A DNA stretch of 64,000 bases from Ctenosaura bakeri (Eukaryota; Chordata; Lepidosauria; Squamata; Iguanidae). The stretch lies in contig CAOLHI010000956.1 of NCBI GenBank assembly GCA_948474755.1, positions 620,001 through 684,000 of the forward strand, in the 5' to 3' direction. The notes under the pieces are model-generated. The model saw only the letters and a list, made by a program, of their open reading frames with translations. It was not told the DNA's origin and did no database searches. A program made the position numbers and the translations under genes. How positions within the stretch are numbered: the stretch's first letter is position 1; every line of letters starts with the position of its first letter. Positions 9,761 to 22,935 of the stretch are shown in pieces.

Positions 9761-12700
9761 TGGGCTGGGCGGCAAAGGAACTGGCAAATCCACCTCGGCG
9801 TATTCCTTGACCATGAAAATCCTATGAAATTCATGGAGTTGCCAAAAATCAACAGGTGACTTGAATGCACATATACACACCCAAGAATATTCACAATTCT
9901 TTGTTCTCAAGTTGAAAAATGAGTTTCCTGGCAATCTGGAGACCCTGTTGGGAAGAACAATAGAAAGCAAAGAGGATTGGAAACCTCCAATAGATATGAT
10001 ATGGAAAAGAGACAAACTGTCAGGGTGCTGAAGTAAGAAATGATTTTGTTCTTGAAAATAATCCAATATGTTTCAGCCTGGAAATATTTTTATAGCCTTC
10101 TCTGAGGGAATACAACTTTAGAGCTTTGAAAGCACTCTTTTTAGAATCCCTGCAGGTTGATTTTAAAGTTGTATTCCCCTGAAGGCCATAAAGACATTTC
10201 CAGGAAGAATAATGGATCAGCAACAATTTTATACAACTGTTTCTTTGTGTTCACATTCTAAGATGTCACAGAGGATTATTCTGATAACAAAAACATGTGT
10301 ATTTTTGCACAATAAAACTGTTTTGAGCACACACATGCTCAAAACCAGGTTTTCTGAACAGAAACAGTTTACTTGCAGTGCAAATATTTGAATCTGTGAA
10401 TGTGAATGATTCCCAATCAACTATACAAAAATGAAGTATTACATGTGGCTGGTCTGTGTAGAGTACCTAAAATGTATCTCATGTCGTACTATAGCTTATG
10501 TCAGATTCCAGGATCAGTGCTCTCTTTGTGACTTTGTGACTTTGTGACTTTGAAAATAAAGAAGGAGGTCTTTGAGATTAGTTGCTATTGCTTTATGGCT
10601 TAAAGGTAGTAACAAACATAGGTTTTGAAACAATGAGTTGCTCTAGCATTTCTTTTACCACTGTAGGCTCAACTTCTATCAACTTTCTATATGACCTGGT
10701 AGCTAATGTTCTTGTCAGCCATTCTGGACATTTATTTCCCCATATTTGCAGACATAAATACTTCTGGGTTCACTGAGAATATTCCCTGAGTTGGGAAAAA
10801 AAACCTCTACTATATTTTTGGGTGGGTGAGGTTTATTTCCCAACTGAGAGATACTCAATTAGCAGAGTTAGAAAAAGCAAGTGCAACCTGCAGCATAATG
10901 TTAAAGTATGCAGTGCCTTTTCTCAGGATTCTAGACAATTACGTATGGTCTTTTTCAGGATATTCCCTTCCCCCTTTGCTTTCTGTGTGTTTTGCATGCA
11001 GGGCTTGACTTGGCCCTTACCACCATGTTTTTAGATTCTCCTCCTGAATCCTCTCCCATGTTTCTGTACTTCATCAAATGAAGGACTTCCCATCAATGAT
11101 ATGATTTGTCACACTCATTTGCGGGTGATTTGGTTATGCAAAGGTCCACATCAGAGCCTGAACTTATTACTATTTTGGACTACATCTCCAAGATGGGAGA
11201 TTCATCTTCCAGAATCCCCTTACCAACATGAACACAGGCCTTGCTGGGGGAATTTGGGAAGCTGCATTACCCCAAAATAACTTTTCTATTGGAAATGGTC
11301 CACATTTGGAGAATGCATTCACTGTTGGTATACAGGAACAAGGAGGTAGAGAGCTCTCCTCATTCTCTCTCTCAGTAGTCCCAACATGAATATCTTTCAG
11401 ATGGTGAAACAGCTTCCTCATAATTTTTCTCTGCTTCAGAGGTTTGGAGAGATATGATTCTCTGCCCAAACTCTGTGTCCTCTGGCTTCTCTCCAAATTT
11501 GGCTAGTGATACTGTTGACGGTGGTTATCAAGGCTTCGTTGCTATGTGTCATTAAGTATCAGTCATGCAGAATCAGTCATCTATGCTAATGCATTGTGGG
11601 AATGTGGTATCTGAAAGGGCTGAGGCAGCAGCTATAGCAGGAAGCCACTGTGATTTTGATCATGTGAACACATAACCAGTTTGATGGCCCTGAATCAGAA
11701 AATTATTGTTGACTAAAAAGCCAAAAAGTCTAACCCATACATTTCTATTCTTGAATCTTCTTTTCTCTCCTGCCTCAGAATGCAAAGGGATCTTGTAGCA
11801 TCTTTGAGATTATTAACTGAGAGAAAGAAGATGGCAGCATAAGCTTTCATACCCACAGCTCTACTTCATCAGATGCAAGAAGTAAAATGCCTAGGAACAG
11901 ACGCTTATAGCTATGAATGAGCAGGCTGTATGTGTGAACATCAATAGAAATGCAAAACTTGTGGGTATGGTGATGAGGTGACAAATTCAGTTTTAGTAAT
12001 GATCATTGGAGGATAAAGGCAGGAGGAAAGATGTTTCCTCACACCAAGTGGGAATAAAATGTACAATGATCTGGGGAATCTGATAGGAAGGATAACTCAT
12101 GTTTGGGGTATCAGCATGGCTGCCCTCACTCATGATTTCTGTCTGTATTGTATAAGCCTACATCCCACCCAACACTGGTAGAACTTCTGTTCCTTGCTCT
12201 GTCCAAATAATTGGCAGGATAATGACTTCTGCACATGTTCAGGCTTAATGTAAATGTTAACAATGTTTTATTTCTGAATCTTCATGTTTACATTTATTTA
12301 AAAAAACACAAAAATGCATAGATTGTTTAGGGAAAAAACTGCATTTAGAATTTTCAGTGAGCCACCCATGAGAGAGTTCTTTCACATAGTTATGGGAGAG
12401 AAGGCAAACTAAGTTGCAAGAAACATATACAAAGTTTGCATTGAAATAGAATTTTTAGATAAATTAAAACTGCTGATAGCTGAAGGCATTTTCAGAGCAT
12501 TGGCAACCGCCTTGGGAATGGTACCAAAGGTGTACCAGGATTTCTTTATAGATGAACATTTAGGTCTCTGTGCAATAAACATCATATGGAGGATATTGAG
12601 TAGTAGTTTGTTGATTCTAGAGAAAAGGGGAAGTCTTGCCTAAGTGTGATTGATGCCAAATACCAGCTGATTTTCCACTCACTCCAGTGCTGCCTTGACC

Positions 12701-14061
12701 TTTCCTAACAAAAACAAAGTGAGGTTGGCTACACTGAGAAACTTTGTAGTGTTTTTCCTGTAGCAGACCTGCTGACTCAAACAGAACCACATTTGTGCTG
12801 TCCCAACTAGCCACATAATAGCACCTTTGAGAAGCATGGCAGAAGTAGTGCAAAAGGTCATTGACTTTTAATTGCCACATGCAGCAAGAGGATGTGGGCA
12901 AACGGTGAGGTGAATTTATGAAAACGAATAAATAAGCATATGTTTACATAGCTATACACAGTGTAGATGTTTGGAAGTGCACCCTACTTCCAGAAGGGCA
13001 GAGAAGGAAGTCTGTTATATATTTCTTCTGGAATATATTTGCATATACATTACTTTATAGGCTCCACACTATATCAATCAAATGTTTGTCTGGGGCATAT
13101 TGCATGTATCTACACTGGGCTACATGTGCTTTCTCTCTTTGTGTTCTTAGGACACAAAAATGCCCCTGAATCTGAACAAAATAGGTAAAATATTGCCCTC
13201 TTCATTTGGGGACTGCAGTTTTTTTTCTTGACATAGCAGTGGAGACTAAAAGGAGTGGATTACAAGGTGAACGGTTATGATGCTTCCCTCATCCTAGTAC
13301 CACCTCAGGGGCTTCTATGTCTTCCAAGTGACATTGCAGATAAAGCTCTTGCAGTATGAAAATTGAATGTGTGCACATCACTAAGGCTTTTAAGAATCTC
13401 AGACACTGGACTGCCCCTTAATGTAATTGAAATGTGCTGGAAACCAGTCGAAAATCAGGTCATAGAGAGCGATACCATCAGACCATCTGTGTAGAGTTTG
13501 CACAATGTGATTTGTTCCTCAAAAAGAGTGATTCATCCAAGTATCATAAAGATCTCTTAATGGCTCCCTATTTCCAAATCCCCTTCATACTAGGAAGGCG
13601 TCTTGTGAAAGGGGAAAATGCTTTGCTGGGCCTTTTTTCAGTAAGGCAAAAATAATTGTTGGGTAAATTCTGTCGGGCATGTTGTCAGCTTAATGGGAAA
13701 TGATACAAAAAATGGGAACATACTGAAATACCCCTCCTATTCTATAGAAATCCATTTATGCTGAAGGGATTTTTTTAAAAAAAGATGTTCAATGAAAACC
13801 TGATAGTTAAAGCTTCAGCTCTCTCGCCTCCGAAGGGCTGTGAATCTTCTTCTTTGTCCTCCCAGTCAACTTAACTCAATTTGGAGATGCAGTAATATCT
13901 GTTCTCTGTTCTAGTAGGGCAAGATATTTTCCTGCCTGAAGTGCAATGGCAAATGCCATCTCCCCACATAAAAGTAAAGATTTATATTACCTAAAGTTAG
14001 CCAAGTTATTTGGGCACCTGAGGAAGAAAACACATTCTTCAACATTTCACAGATGAAAACC
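9761..14061. other. No gene seen, mostly unique AT-rich sequence
   Basis: It holds an 8-bp tandem repeat (TTTGTGAC, three units) at 10524-10551. At 11775-11885 there is a probable old dispersed-repeat remnant (GATCTTGTAGCATCTTTGAG, then CTACTTCATCAGATGCAAG), a motif I associate with common reptile repeats. No reading frame here looks coding. Confidence 0.45.
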
Positions 14062-14372
14062 AGGACACGTATGGCCAAGTGACATCAGATGGTCAAGATG
14101 GCAAAAGTTATTACTGAGGAAGAACGCAAAAGCTAGAAGAGGCTGCAATAGTTTGCTTCTGCTCTACTGGCAAGAGCAAAATTCTTCTCACCATGTTCCT
14201 ATCCTCTCAGCTGAGCTGAATGGAATCTATATTTGTGTTTTGAATTCAGTTTCTATCAGTTGAAATAAGATGAAGACGAGAGGGGAAGGAAGAGGAGGAG
14301 AGAAACTGGAACATTTTGAAAGCAGCTGAAAAAGGGGGATGACAGAGGATAAATCGGAACAGCTGGAGTTAA
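14062..14372 (+). repeat. Unnamed interspersed repeat X, uninterrupted copy
   Basis: It matches 19661-19920 plus 20391-20470 in the same orientation. Shared blocks include GGCCAAGT, ATGGTCAA, ATGGCAA followed by AGTTATTA, GAGGCTGCAA and AAAGCAG. This copy is continuous where the other is split by a GC-rich MITE. The family is not recognised. No coding potential is seen. Confidence 0.7.
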
Positions 14373-16390
14373 AATTGTCACAGATATACGTCTTCCCTCT
14401 CCCTGATAGTGAAAATACAATGTAGTGAAAATACAGGTAAAACAACTAAAAACTTGTTGCCCTTTCATGATTCCCCAGATCTGTTGCTAGAGATGGCTGA
14501 CATACTTTGCCTGATTCTAGATTGGTAATTTCTAGCTGCATAATCAGGACCCAAGTGCTGGATCCATGTGTGTTGTTTGTAGGGTAATGGTAAAGATGGA
14601 GAAATTCACTTATTTCATTCTCCAATGCAAGAAAGAAAGAAAAAAATGAAAGTTTTCTCTGTGCGGGGCAAGACTACAAGACTTTTTGCATGTTTTCCAA
14701 TGAAAAACAATGCTTGCATTTCAGGACATGTCTTTGACAGTGTGTGTGTGTGTGTATTTGTGTTTATAAAAATGCAATGTTTGGTTCAAATGTTGGAGCA
14801 TTATGCTAGTGTGACTCTGGGTTACACTGGCAGTTGTACTTTCTATACCTGAGGTGAGCAACTGTGCAGGGATAAGGGACCATGGACTAAATTTCTCCCC
14901 AAGACCCTCTCCAGCAAGCTGAAATACCTCAATTTTTCATCAGAGTCCCTCTCAAAATGGCAATCAGAAGTGATATTGCATGACTCCTTGGTGCCATTTT
15001 GAGAGGAACTCTGAGGAAAAAATAGGCATTTGGAAGTACATTTTGACAGAATTGCGGGTGTGTGGAAGTGTTTTTATATATTTCTACATGTTTGTGGAGG
15101 GCTTTCTGTGTGGCTTTTGGGTAAACATTGTCTGAAAACTGCACCAAAATATTTTCAGTTTGGGGAGCAGGGTTGGAGGCCTTTGGGATACTTCAGAGGA
15201 TGCAAAAGTGGACTTCAGCTCCCCATCCTTGTTTTATATGCTTGAGTAGGGAGACATCTACTACCCTCTTATTCAAATGGATCCACTCTTGCCCACAGTA
15301 CAATGGGCCAGTTTAAAGTCCAGTGCGGCAGGTTGGCACAGGTTTGCCTTCCCATGATCCAGAATGGCCAACCAGAATGCCACTGCTGCAGAAATATGCT
15401 GGCAAAACATTTTTGCTTGGCTGATTTTTTTCACAAACAAATTTCTTACAAAACAGTCCTGAAATGTAAAAAAACCCAAACAGTTGATTTTTTTTTTCCT
15501 TCTTTTTGGTTTGATGAGCTGATTTGTGAGTGTTCTTCACATCCCTAGGTACTGTAATTTTTAGCTTGCCATTTTGGGCATTTGAGGCTCTGTTTGAACA
15601 ACGTAATCTCTGTCTCAGATGTCCTGCTTTCAAGTTCTGGGACTGTTTCCCCCACAGAAGACACATGCAGCCCATGCTGAAGTATTTTGTCTGTTATTAC
15701 ATCTTCCTGTGTTCCATATCTGAGACAGAGCATTAGAAAGAATTACATCTGTGATCTTAAGTATGAGGGATGATTTGATGTATCTACAAAGCAGACTCCT
15801 GCAGCCTGGCTCCCACCAGTGGTTGCGCTGGCTGGGGATGATGGGACTTATTGTCCAACATCTTTTGAAGGCAACAAGCTGGACAAATCTTCTATAAATT
15901 GAACCATGTGCCCTAACCAGTATGCTTGTGTAGCCTTGGTTGGCTTTTCTAGGATTTAAGCCATCTAGTGGTAAACAAGTTGAACTGTACTTCTATCTTC
16001 TTTTTCTTTGGTCCTTGCTGCTTCATCTGCGTAAACTTGCCTCTTTATCTGGACAAATCCTTGGGTAATTTGAAGGTAGTACTTTCTGGACAGTGATCCC
16101 TCCCGCACCATGATACTGGGTGCTGTCCAAATCACTTCCTGAGATAAATTCAGTTCCCCTCTATCTAGATTTTAGAAATTTATTGTTTCCCATGGACTTC
16201 TATCATTGTACGTTGAGTGTTGTCGTGGACAGAAACACTCTCTCTTTCTCTCTCTTTGTTCCTCTTTCTCTTCCCATATGTGTGGATGTATCACATGTGC
16301 TCTAGTTAGCAAGATATTTGTTACTAACATCCTATCTCTTCCACCTGTTCTCAACTCTTAAAATAAGTAGTCTTTGGCCTCAACTCTCTA
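14373..16390. other. No gene seen; small repeats
   Basis: It contains a (TG)n run at 14740-14755, a hairpin at 14934-15021 and half of a palindromic hAT-type MITE at about 15807-15895 (TTGCGCTGGCTGGGGATGAT). The rest shows nothing recognisable. Confidence 0.45.
14934..15021. repeat. Inverted repeat / hairpin
   Basis: TTTTTCATCAGAGT with CTCTCAAAATGGCA on the left pairs with TGCCATTTTGAGAG and ACTCTGAGGAAAAA on the right. The arms are about 30 bp with a loop of about 28 bp and few mismatches. It may be a small foldback element. Confidence 0.7.
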
Positions 16391-16590
16391 GCCATTTCCA
16401 CACTACACTGTTATAGTGCTATTATTCCACTTTCATCATCCTATGGAATCCTGGGGTTTGCAGTTTAGGGAGAGGCATTTAGAATTCTCAGCCAGAGAGC
16501 TCTTTGGCCTCAGTAAACTACAAACCCTAGAATTCCACAGGATGTTGAAAGTGGAATAATAGCACTATAACAGTGTAGTGTGGAAATTGC
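16391..16590. mobile_element. Palindromic PIF/Harbinger-like MITE, family A
   Basis: It starts GCCATTTCCACACTACACTG and ends with its complement (CAGTGTAGTGTGGAAATTGC). Arms run inward through CTGTTATAGTGCTATTATTC and ATGGAATCCTGGGGTTTGC. One of eight family A copies here. Target-site triplets are not conserved, so this is an older copy. Confidence 0.75.
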
Positions 16591-19256
16591 TTCCGTCTCA
16601 GCATATTGCAAGTGTGGAAGAATTGACTTCCTTTTTATGCTATCTAGATTCCCAGGTTTTTGTGGAGAAGCTCATGCCAAACATGATGAAGGCTCAGACA
16701 TTGTGCTGCCACTCATATTGGCAGAAGAGTTAAAGTGTACCTTTTTTGTACACTGAATTGCCTTGAATATTAAATTTACCACGGTAGGGATGCAGCTTCT
16801 GGCATCTATTTTTGTTGTTGTTTGGGACTGCTTCCCTTGAGATGTTTCTTGCTCTGTGAGAATCTTCATTTTGTGTATCGTATTTTTTAAAAACTTTTTT
16901 TAAAAAAAGGATCTAAGTGGTTTCTAATATCCCTTTGATACTCTGAGATGGAAAGCTGTTCCCTTATTAGGAATTTTCTTTCCTTTTGCTCTGCATACAC
17001 TGGTCTATTGTACGTGTTGGCATTGATATGGCTATACAGGTATCAGATCTATTGTTTGAAGAAACTGAATATCCTGACCTGAAAGGATTGCTTAGGTTTT
17101 GTGAACAAGATTGTGGCCAAGGTAGAGAACATCATTTGAGTGTTATCACCTTTGATATCTTTATAATACTCTAGGCTTTATCTCCTTCATTTATTTTTCC
17201 ATCATGTAGTATAATATTGAGTAAGTTTGTTTTTGAAATAGATAAAGGCTCAGAAGTATAGTATTTAAACTCCACACTGGCTGGCACAAGTATTACGTAT
17301 CAATTCTTGCCCTATGGTGCCTGGGCACCATCCTCATGAAACAGAATCCTAAAGGTTTTCAATAATTTCTGTGCAAGTGATGAGCCTGAACTCTCTCTGA
17401 CCTTGGCATGTATTGGAGCAGCAGACAGTTCAGAAGGAGGGAAAATATGAAGAATTAAACAAGAGGCAGTGCTATTGCAAGATGTCCTGGTTCATATTCT
17501 CCCTTTCATCGCTGTGTCAGCAAGGCTGAGTGTCACCTAGATCAAAGTGACAAAGGGACTTTGATATTTTAATGGTGAGAAAACAGGAAACTCAAATATT
17601 GTGTTGTTATTTTTGCTCTTCCCAAGACACAGTGGGTAAAAGCTGTCTGTCACTTTTCCTGTTAATATGACAAGCTATACATGACTTCAAACCTTATTTC
17701 AGCATCGTATGAGGTGCTAACAATAAACGAGCATAGCCAAACATGTTCCTGACTGTGCAGGATGAAAAATCTGATAGGTGTCTGTTTCTTTGTTTACTCC
17801 TGATAACATTGATGAAAAACATTCTGGTAGACTACTGAGAGGTGTGATGAATCTGCCCCATTCTGAAGATACCTCATGGATTAACAGCCTAGCTCCCTGC
17901 TTGGAGTGTGATCCTGTAAAGTCTGCTAATACCAAGAGTGTCTAAACCTTGTGGCTCCTATTGATTTGATGGAGATGATAAGCAGCATGAGGACACATAC
18001 AGTGTAGTCCTTTGGCTCTGCTCTGTGAGGGGGGATTGTGATAATGAACAGCAGAGGATCACACCAGAAAAAGTGTAGCAAAGGCAGGGATAGAAAACTT
18101 TTGGTTCACTGAAATTTTTGGACTTCAGCTGTCAGAAGCCGCAGCCAACATGGCCAGTGGTAAGGGATTATGGGCATTACAGTTCAAAAATCTAGAGGGA
18201 CAAAGGTTCCACATTCTTGATCTGAAGGTTAGTTCTCTTCTTCAGCTTTTGCAGCCAGTGTTCCAGCAGGGTTCATTCACAGTGCAAAGATAATTAACAG
18301 TTCTAGGTACAAATATGGGGTAATGTTGCCAAGCAACTAAAGGAACACTACAAGATTTCTCTTTGGTTTAGGGACATGAAGTATATTAACCAAGTCTCAT
18401 TTTCTGTGACAAAGGCTGTCTGGATATCTCAAAACAACATATTAAGAAATTGCCACCTTCCAGCAAGGGAACAGAGAAAAGAGTATTTTTCCCCGTTACA
18501 CATCCCATAGCTTGCAGAATTTCCATAAACTCCAGTTTTAGAACAAGATGGAGCCGACTTTCTTTTTCTATAAAGGTTTTTGCAATTTATGCAAGATACC
18601 TTAGAACAAAGCTTTTGCAGGACACCTTTGTGAAGTAAAGCACAAAGCAAGCACAGAAGGACTTCCTGATAAATGGAAAAGATGCAAAGAGTGCATCTGA
18701 TAGGACCATACAACAAGGCAGAGGCTAATGTAGTTTGCACAGAAATCACTTTCACAGATGTGAAAACTCTGGTTGAGAATGCCGTTCTCTCGCCATACTG
18801 TGTTGGTGTAGTCAGGATCCTAGGTATACCCAGCAGCTATGTGACAGCAAAACAGTGCTTCAAATCCTGTTAGTAACATGAGCAGGCATAATCTGACATT
18901 ATGCCTTCATATGTCCTTTTATGTTCATTGCAGAAGGAGCACCCAGCATCTCCCTTGTACAGTGAGCTATCTAACATTCATATAACCTACGTCATTGATA
19001 CCAGCATGCCCCCTTACCCTTTAGTTGCCAAAGGAGAGTGAGAGCAACCAGGCAATGTCTGGTTGCGTTTATACAGCTGGAACATAACAAAGAAGGTATC
19101 CTCCTGGACCTTCTGGGACGTCTTCTGGAGGTCTGGGAGATGACATCAGCTTCATTCATCTAGCTGCAAAAATATAGCTGGATGCTATCTGGACACTGAG
19201 TCAACAGTGTATGTGGGTGTGGGTACACTGAGAGCAGTGATGCAGGTTGCATGTGT
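16591..19256. other. No gene seen; one degraded hAT-like MITE
   Basis: The only recognisable element is a degraded palindrome at 18085-18221 (CAGGGATAGAAAAC ... AGCCAACATGGCC ... GGGATTATGGGCATTACAG), of the type common in reptile genomes. No coding frame is convincing. Confidence 0.4.
18085..18221. mobile_element. Palindromic hAT-like MITE, degraded
   Basis: It has CAGGGA at the left, a centre like CAGCCAACATGGCCAGTGG and a right arm complementary to the left. Related pieces are at 15807-15895, 21100-21221, 41111-41231, 54005-54117 and 61255-61330. Confidence 0.5.
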
Positions 19257-19484
19257 GGGGTTGTTGTGTGCCTTCAAGTTGTTTCCAACATATGGCAACC
19301 CCAAGGTGGACTCTATCATGGAGTTTTCTGGGAAAGATTTATTCAGAGGTGGTTTGCCTTTGCTTCCTTTTCAGGCTGAAAGAGCGTGACTTCCCCCAGG
19401 TCACTGATTGGGTTTCCATGGCTGAATGGGGATTCCAATTCTGGTCACCACTGTCATAGTTCAATGCTCAAACCATTACACCAT
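19257..19484 (-). mobile_element. tRNA-derived SINE, antisense
   Basis: Reverse of the 3941-4145 family. The tail end is on the left (TTGTTGTGTGCCTTCAAGTT), the middle has TGGAGTTTTCTGGGAAAGAT, and the tRNA-like head on the right reads CTCAAACCATTACACCAT. Confidence 0.85.
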
Positions 19485-19660
19485 AGGGAGGGAGAAGGAA
19501 ACAGAACTGTAGCTGGTAGAGACTTATGCTCTACCATTACAATGTAAGATCTCAGCCAAAGTAACTTTAAACCATACATAATGACCACGTTCTTGCACAC
19601 TTGTAGTGTAATATGAAAATGTATCAGTGCATGACCTATAAATATTCCAAAGATAAAATT

Positions 19661-20470
19661 AGGGCACATGTGGCCAAGTAACATCAGAATATGGTCAAAA
19701 TGGCAAGAGTTATTAATGAGAAAGAACAAACAAGCTACGAGAGGCTGCAACAATTTGCTTATGCTTGAGACTACTGGGAAGGGTAAGATTTTGTTCCCTC
19801 CTCTCTGCCCCGTATGCTGATTTAACTGAATGAAAACTATTTCTGCACTGTGAACTTGTTTGCAGCAATTGAAGTAAGCTGAGGACAAAGGGAAAATGTG
19901 GGAGGAGGAAGGATAAACTAGGGCCCTTTCCACACGTAGGGCGTGAATCGGGCAGAAACGGGACTCACCGGGTTCTTCGCCATCCGATCGAGTCCATCGG
20001 GATGAGGAGCAGTGCAAGCTCGTCGCTCCACACTGCTCCAGCGTCCAAAATGGCGGCTTCCAGTTGGTGAAGGCTCTCCACCAGCCGGAGAAGCTCACCA
20101 GCCTAAAGCCTGCCCCCAGCAGATCTGCAGGCATGCATTAGTGTGTGCCTGCAAATCTGCACCGGAGTGCGGCGACGGAGTGACACGGGGTCGCACACTC
20201 CATGCTTTTGAAAAACCTCTTAAAAGAGGTTTTTAAAAAGCACACTTCATGACCAGTTCCAGTCGCTCTGGAGTGGACTGAGGTGCGGAACTACAAAAAG
20301 TAGTCTGACCCAGTCCACTCCACGGTGCAGAAGACCTCCGTCAGAGGTCGCTCTGTGCCGTTTTAATAGCCCGGTGCGGAAAGGGCCTAGGTCATTTTAA
20401 AAGCAGTGAAAAAGTGGGGTGATGGAGGCTTAGGTGGGACTGTCCTTGCCAAATTGGGACAGTTGGAGGA
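19661..20470 (+). repeat. Interspersed repeat X, copy split by a MITE
   Basis: Similarity to 14062-14372 runs from 19661 to 19920, stops at the MITE and resumes at 20391 (GTCATTTTAAAAGCAGTGAA). TAG is duplicated at the two junctions. Confidence 0.7.
19922..20387. mobile_element. GC-rich PIF/Harbinger-like MITE, family B, copy 1
   Basis: A 466-bp element with ends GGCCCTTTCCACACG and GTGCGGAAAGGGCC. A 3-bp target duplication TAG flanks it (19919-19921 and 20388-20390). An inner palindrome lies near 20207-20245 (AAAACCTCTTAAAAGAGGTT). It is the reverse complement of 51411-51877 with modest divergence. PIF/Harbinger elements use 3-bp target sites and often have GGG/GGC-type ends, so that superfamily is inferred. 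It is non-coding; the 226-residue minus-strand frame over it is fortuitous. Confidence 0.75.
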
Positions 20471-21099
20471 CATGATCAGTGTAGTTAGGCTTGACACCAC
20501 AGTGGGACAACTGATGGCATAATTGGCACTGTTACCTTAAGTTCATCTGTTGTGCAATGGCCAGTTAGCTCTTTAGTCCCCAGTCAAAAGGAAGAGAACA
20601 GGGTTTGGCTATGCTGAACATAAGGACTGGTTGCACTTGAGACCACACTTAAATAAACTCTGAGAAAGCACAACTGCTGCAACTATTTTTACTCCAACAT
20701 GATTCCAGCCATAGTAGTAACATTATGAAATCTACCACTCTGTCTGTGACAACCCTGCCAACATAAATCTATTATGACATGATGTAGCACCAACGTGTGC
20801 ATATCAGGCAGGTATGGAAGTGAGCAAGCTGTAATGGGCAGTGAGGAACTGACTTACCCAACTCCATCATACTATAATCAAAAGAGTGCCATTCTGTCAC
20901 CATATCTGAGTCTCATCATGGCACAGCAGTTTTGTAACAGATGACAGGGTGGGGTGACATATTTCAGAGGATTCAAGCTTCTTGGCACACCTATGGAATT
21001 GGCTTTGAAAATCCTAAAGTAAAAAGAATACCTGGAACACACCTGGTAGACAATACCATATCTATTCTGCTTCTCATTAGCATGCATTAAAGTTTAGAA

Positions 21100-21221
21100 C
21101 AGGGGCAAGGCCACCCCTATGTTGCTGGACCGCAATGCCTGTCATCCTTGGACAGCATAGTGAAGCATGATGGGCATTGCAGTCCAGCAACACCTGTAGG
21201 GCCATGTAGTCCATATCCCTG
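21100..21221. mobile_element. Palindromic hAT-like MITE
   Basis: It begins CAGGGGCAAGGCC and ends GGGCCATG ... TCCCTG. The arms carry TTGCTGGACCGCAATGCC and GGGCATTGCAGTCCAGCAA. Flanking octamers GTTTAGAA and GAATAGAT agree at five of eight positions, compatible with an old 8-bp hAT duplication. Confidence 0.6.
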
Positions 21222-21289
21222 GAATAGATCTTACCTTCAAAGATGTACTTTTTGCACTCTGAAGTTTCCTTGGTGGGAAAAAATTAAAC

Positions 21290-21395
21290 CCTGTTATGAT
21301 CATATCCTTTCACCTTTTGTAAGTATTAGGAAAGCCACCTTGAGTCACATCTTGGGGGAAAAGACAGGATATAAATTCAAACAAATAAACAAACA
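21290..21395 (+). mobile_element. LINE or SINE 3' tail fragment
   Basis: AAGCCACCTTGAGTCACATC, then GACAGGATATAAATTCAAAC and an AAAC-rich tail. This matches the 3' ends seen at 26640-26695 and 59055-59100. Only the tail is present. Confidence 0.5.
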
Positions 21396-22714
21396 AATAT
21401 CCCCTCTATCCGAAACTAAATCTTCAAGAAAGAATTTCAAACAGAAGAATACCTCAAATGCTCTTCCCCTATCCTCTTGTCTGTCTTTGCATCATCTCTG
21501 AACATTTCAAAGAACTGAGTGAGTGCTTTTATTTCAGACTTTTCCATACTGTATAGGGATCCAATTACTTTAACTGGCGGTGGCTATGCTCCCTCATCAC
21601 AGTCTTTCCCAAGGATATTTCTAGAGAACTTGCTACCAATTGTCATCTGGTAGTTGGGGGTCACAGTTCATGACAAATCATAAGGGATTATACTCTGAAC
21701 CCCTAATATACTGGCAAAAAGGACAACAACTCATAGGAGACCATTTTGGGGGAAAAATCTCCACCCCCCCTTGTCTTCAAAGAGGTGGCATCTTGATCTT
21801 AGGGGCCCATCTATTTCTTTATTTCTGTCTCTGCAGCTAGTTCAGTAAGCCACAAACCCTGGCCAAACAAGATGCCATACATTTCAGTCTGGCTGTTTTG
21901 CTTTAGCCGGTCACCAGGCCATTTAACATTCTGGAATAGAAGAAGCTTGAACTACATATTCATAATTTAATTGGGTAAATGGTAAATATAAATGCTTGAA
22001 TGACCAAAAATCCTCTTGGTAGTTAAAAATTAACTACATAATTTTTACTTATTAAATAAAAAATTTAGAGGGATGATTAATTCATGTTGCATCAGAGTTC
22101 ATATTGGCTTGGGCCTTGGTTGCTCCCAATATGTCTTCCATGTTGGGTGTAGTGAGCTCAGGAGAGCACTCTGACATGAACTGCCCATGTCAAAAACCAA
22201 AACAGAAGCATCGTTTCTCTGAAATAATGTGAAACGGCAGAGCTTTCCTTCTGCGCTACTGTCAGCAAAGAAAATTATTACAGCAGAAGCGGCTACATCA
22301 TTAATCTAGATTATCCAGATGGCCTGAGGAATACAAGAATTATGTGGAAAAACAGGCTGGATAAATGAGACTGCTATTTAAAGTGATTTCTGTGTTCCAT
22401 TTCAGATTTGTGCATAAGGGTGGGGAATGCACCATGAGTTTGGGGAAGAATTATGTGGAAGTAAAAACAATAACAACAACAGACAGCTATTCTAAGTCAG
22501 TGGCTTGAATAGATAATGGTGAATTTAGACACTATAAAGAGAGGGTAGTCACCTTTCCCCTCACAGTATTTCTGTGCCCAAAGCAGCCACTAAGGAGGGG
22601 GAAAAAAAAAATCTCTAGATGAAAATTTCCAAGCAGGTAGCTATCTTATAGTTGGTTGAGATAAAAATAGCAAAGATTATTCAGCATCTTATAGACTAAG
22701 CGATTTATCCTATA

Positions 22715-22935
22715 CAGTTAAAGCAGGTTGATACCACTGTAACTGTTGTATACAGGGATTCTGGCAGATGTACTTAGAATCCTGGCAGATGTAGTTTTGT
22801 GAGGTGCTGTGACTTCTCCAGAAAGTTGTTATGTACTCCCCTGAACTCTAGCACAGAAGGTCAAATACCTCAGCAACCTATAAATCCCAGGAATCCATAG
22901 AACCAGGACAGTTAAAGTTGTACCAGACTGCCACA
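22715..22935. mobile_element. Palindromic MITE (second palindrome family)
   Basis: The left arm has ATACCACTGTAACTGTTG and AGGGATTCTGGCAGATGTA. The right arm has ATAAATCCCAGGAATCCAT and CAGTTAAAGTTGTACCAG. Imperfect palindrome; related to 29975-30150, 31185-31345 and 26697-26765. Confidence 0.55.

Larger units (their letters stand above)
20471..22714. other. No gene seen; MITE and LINE/SINE tail
   Basis: Besides the hAT-like MITE at 21100-21221 and a retroelement tail at about 21290-21395, I see nothing recognisable. Confidence 0.4.

Noticed and set aside
19454..20134. 226-codon frame on the minus strand, the longest after the Ngaro RT
   Set aside because: It runs across the end of a SINE, repeat X and half of a GC-rich MITE, so it is a chance frame over repeats.
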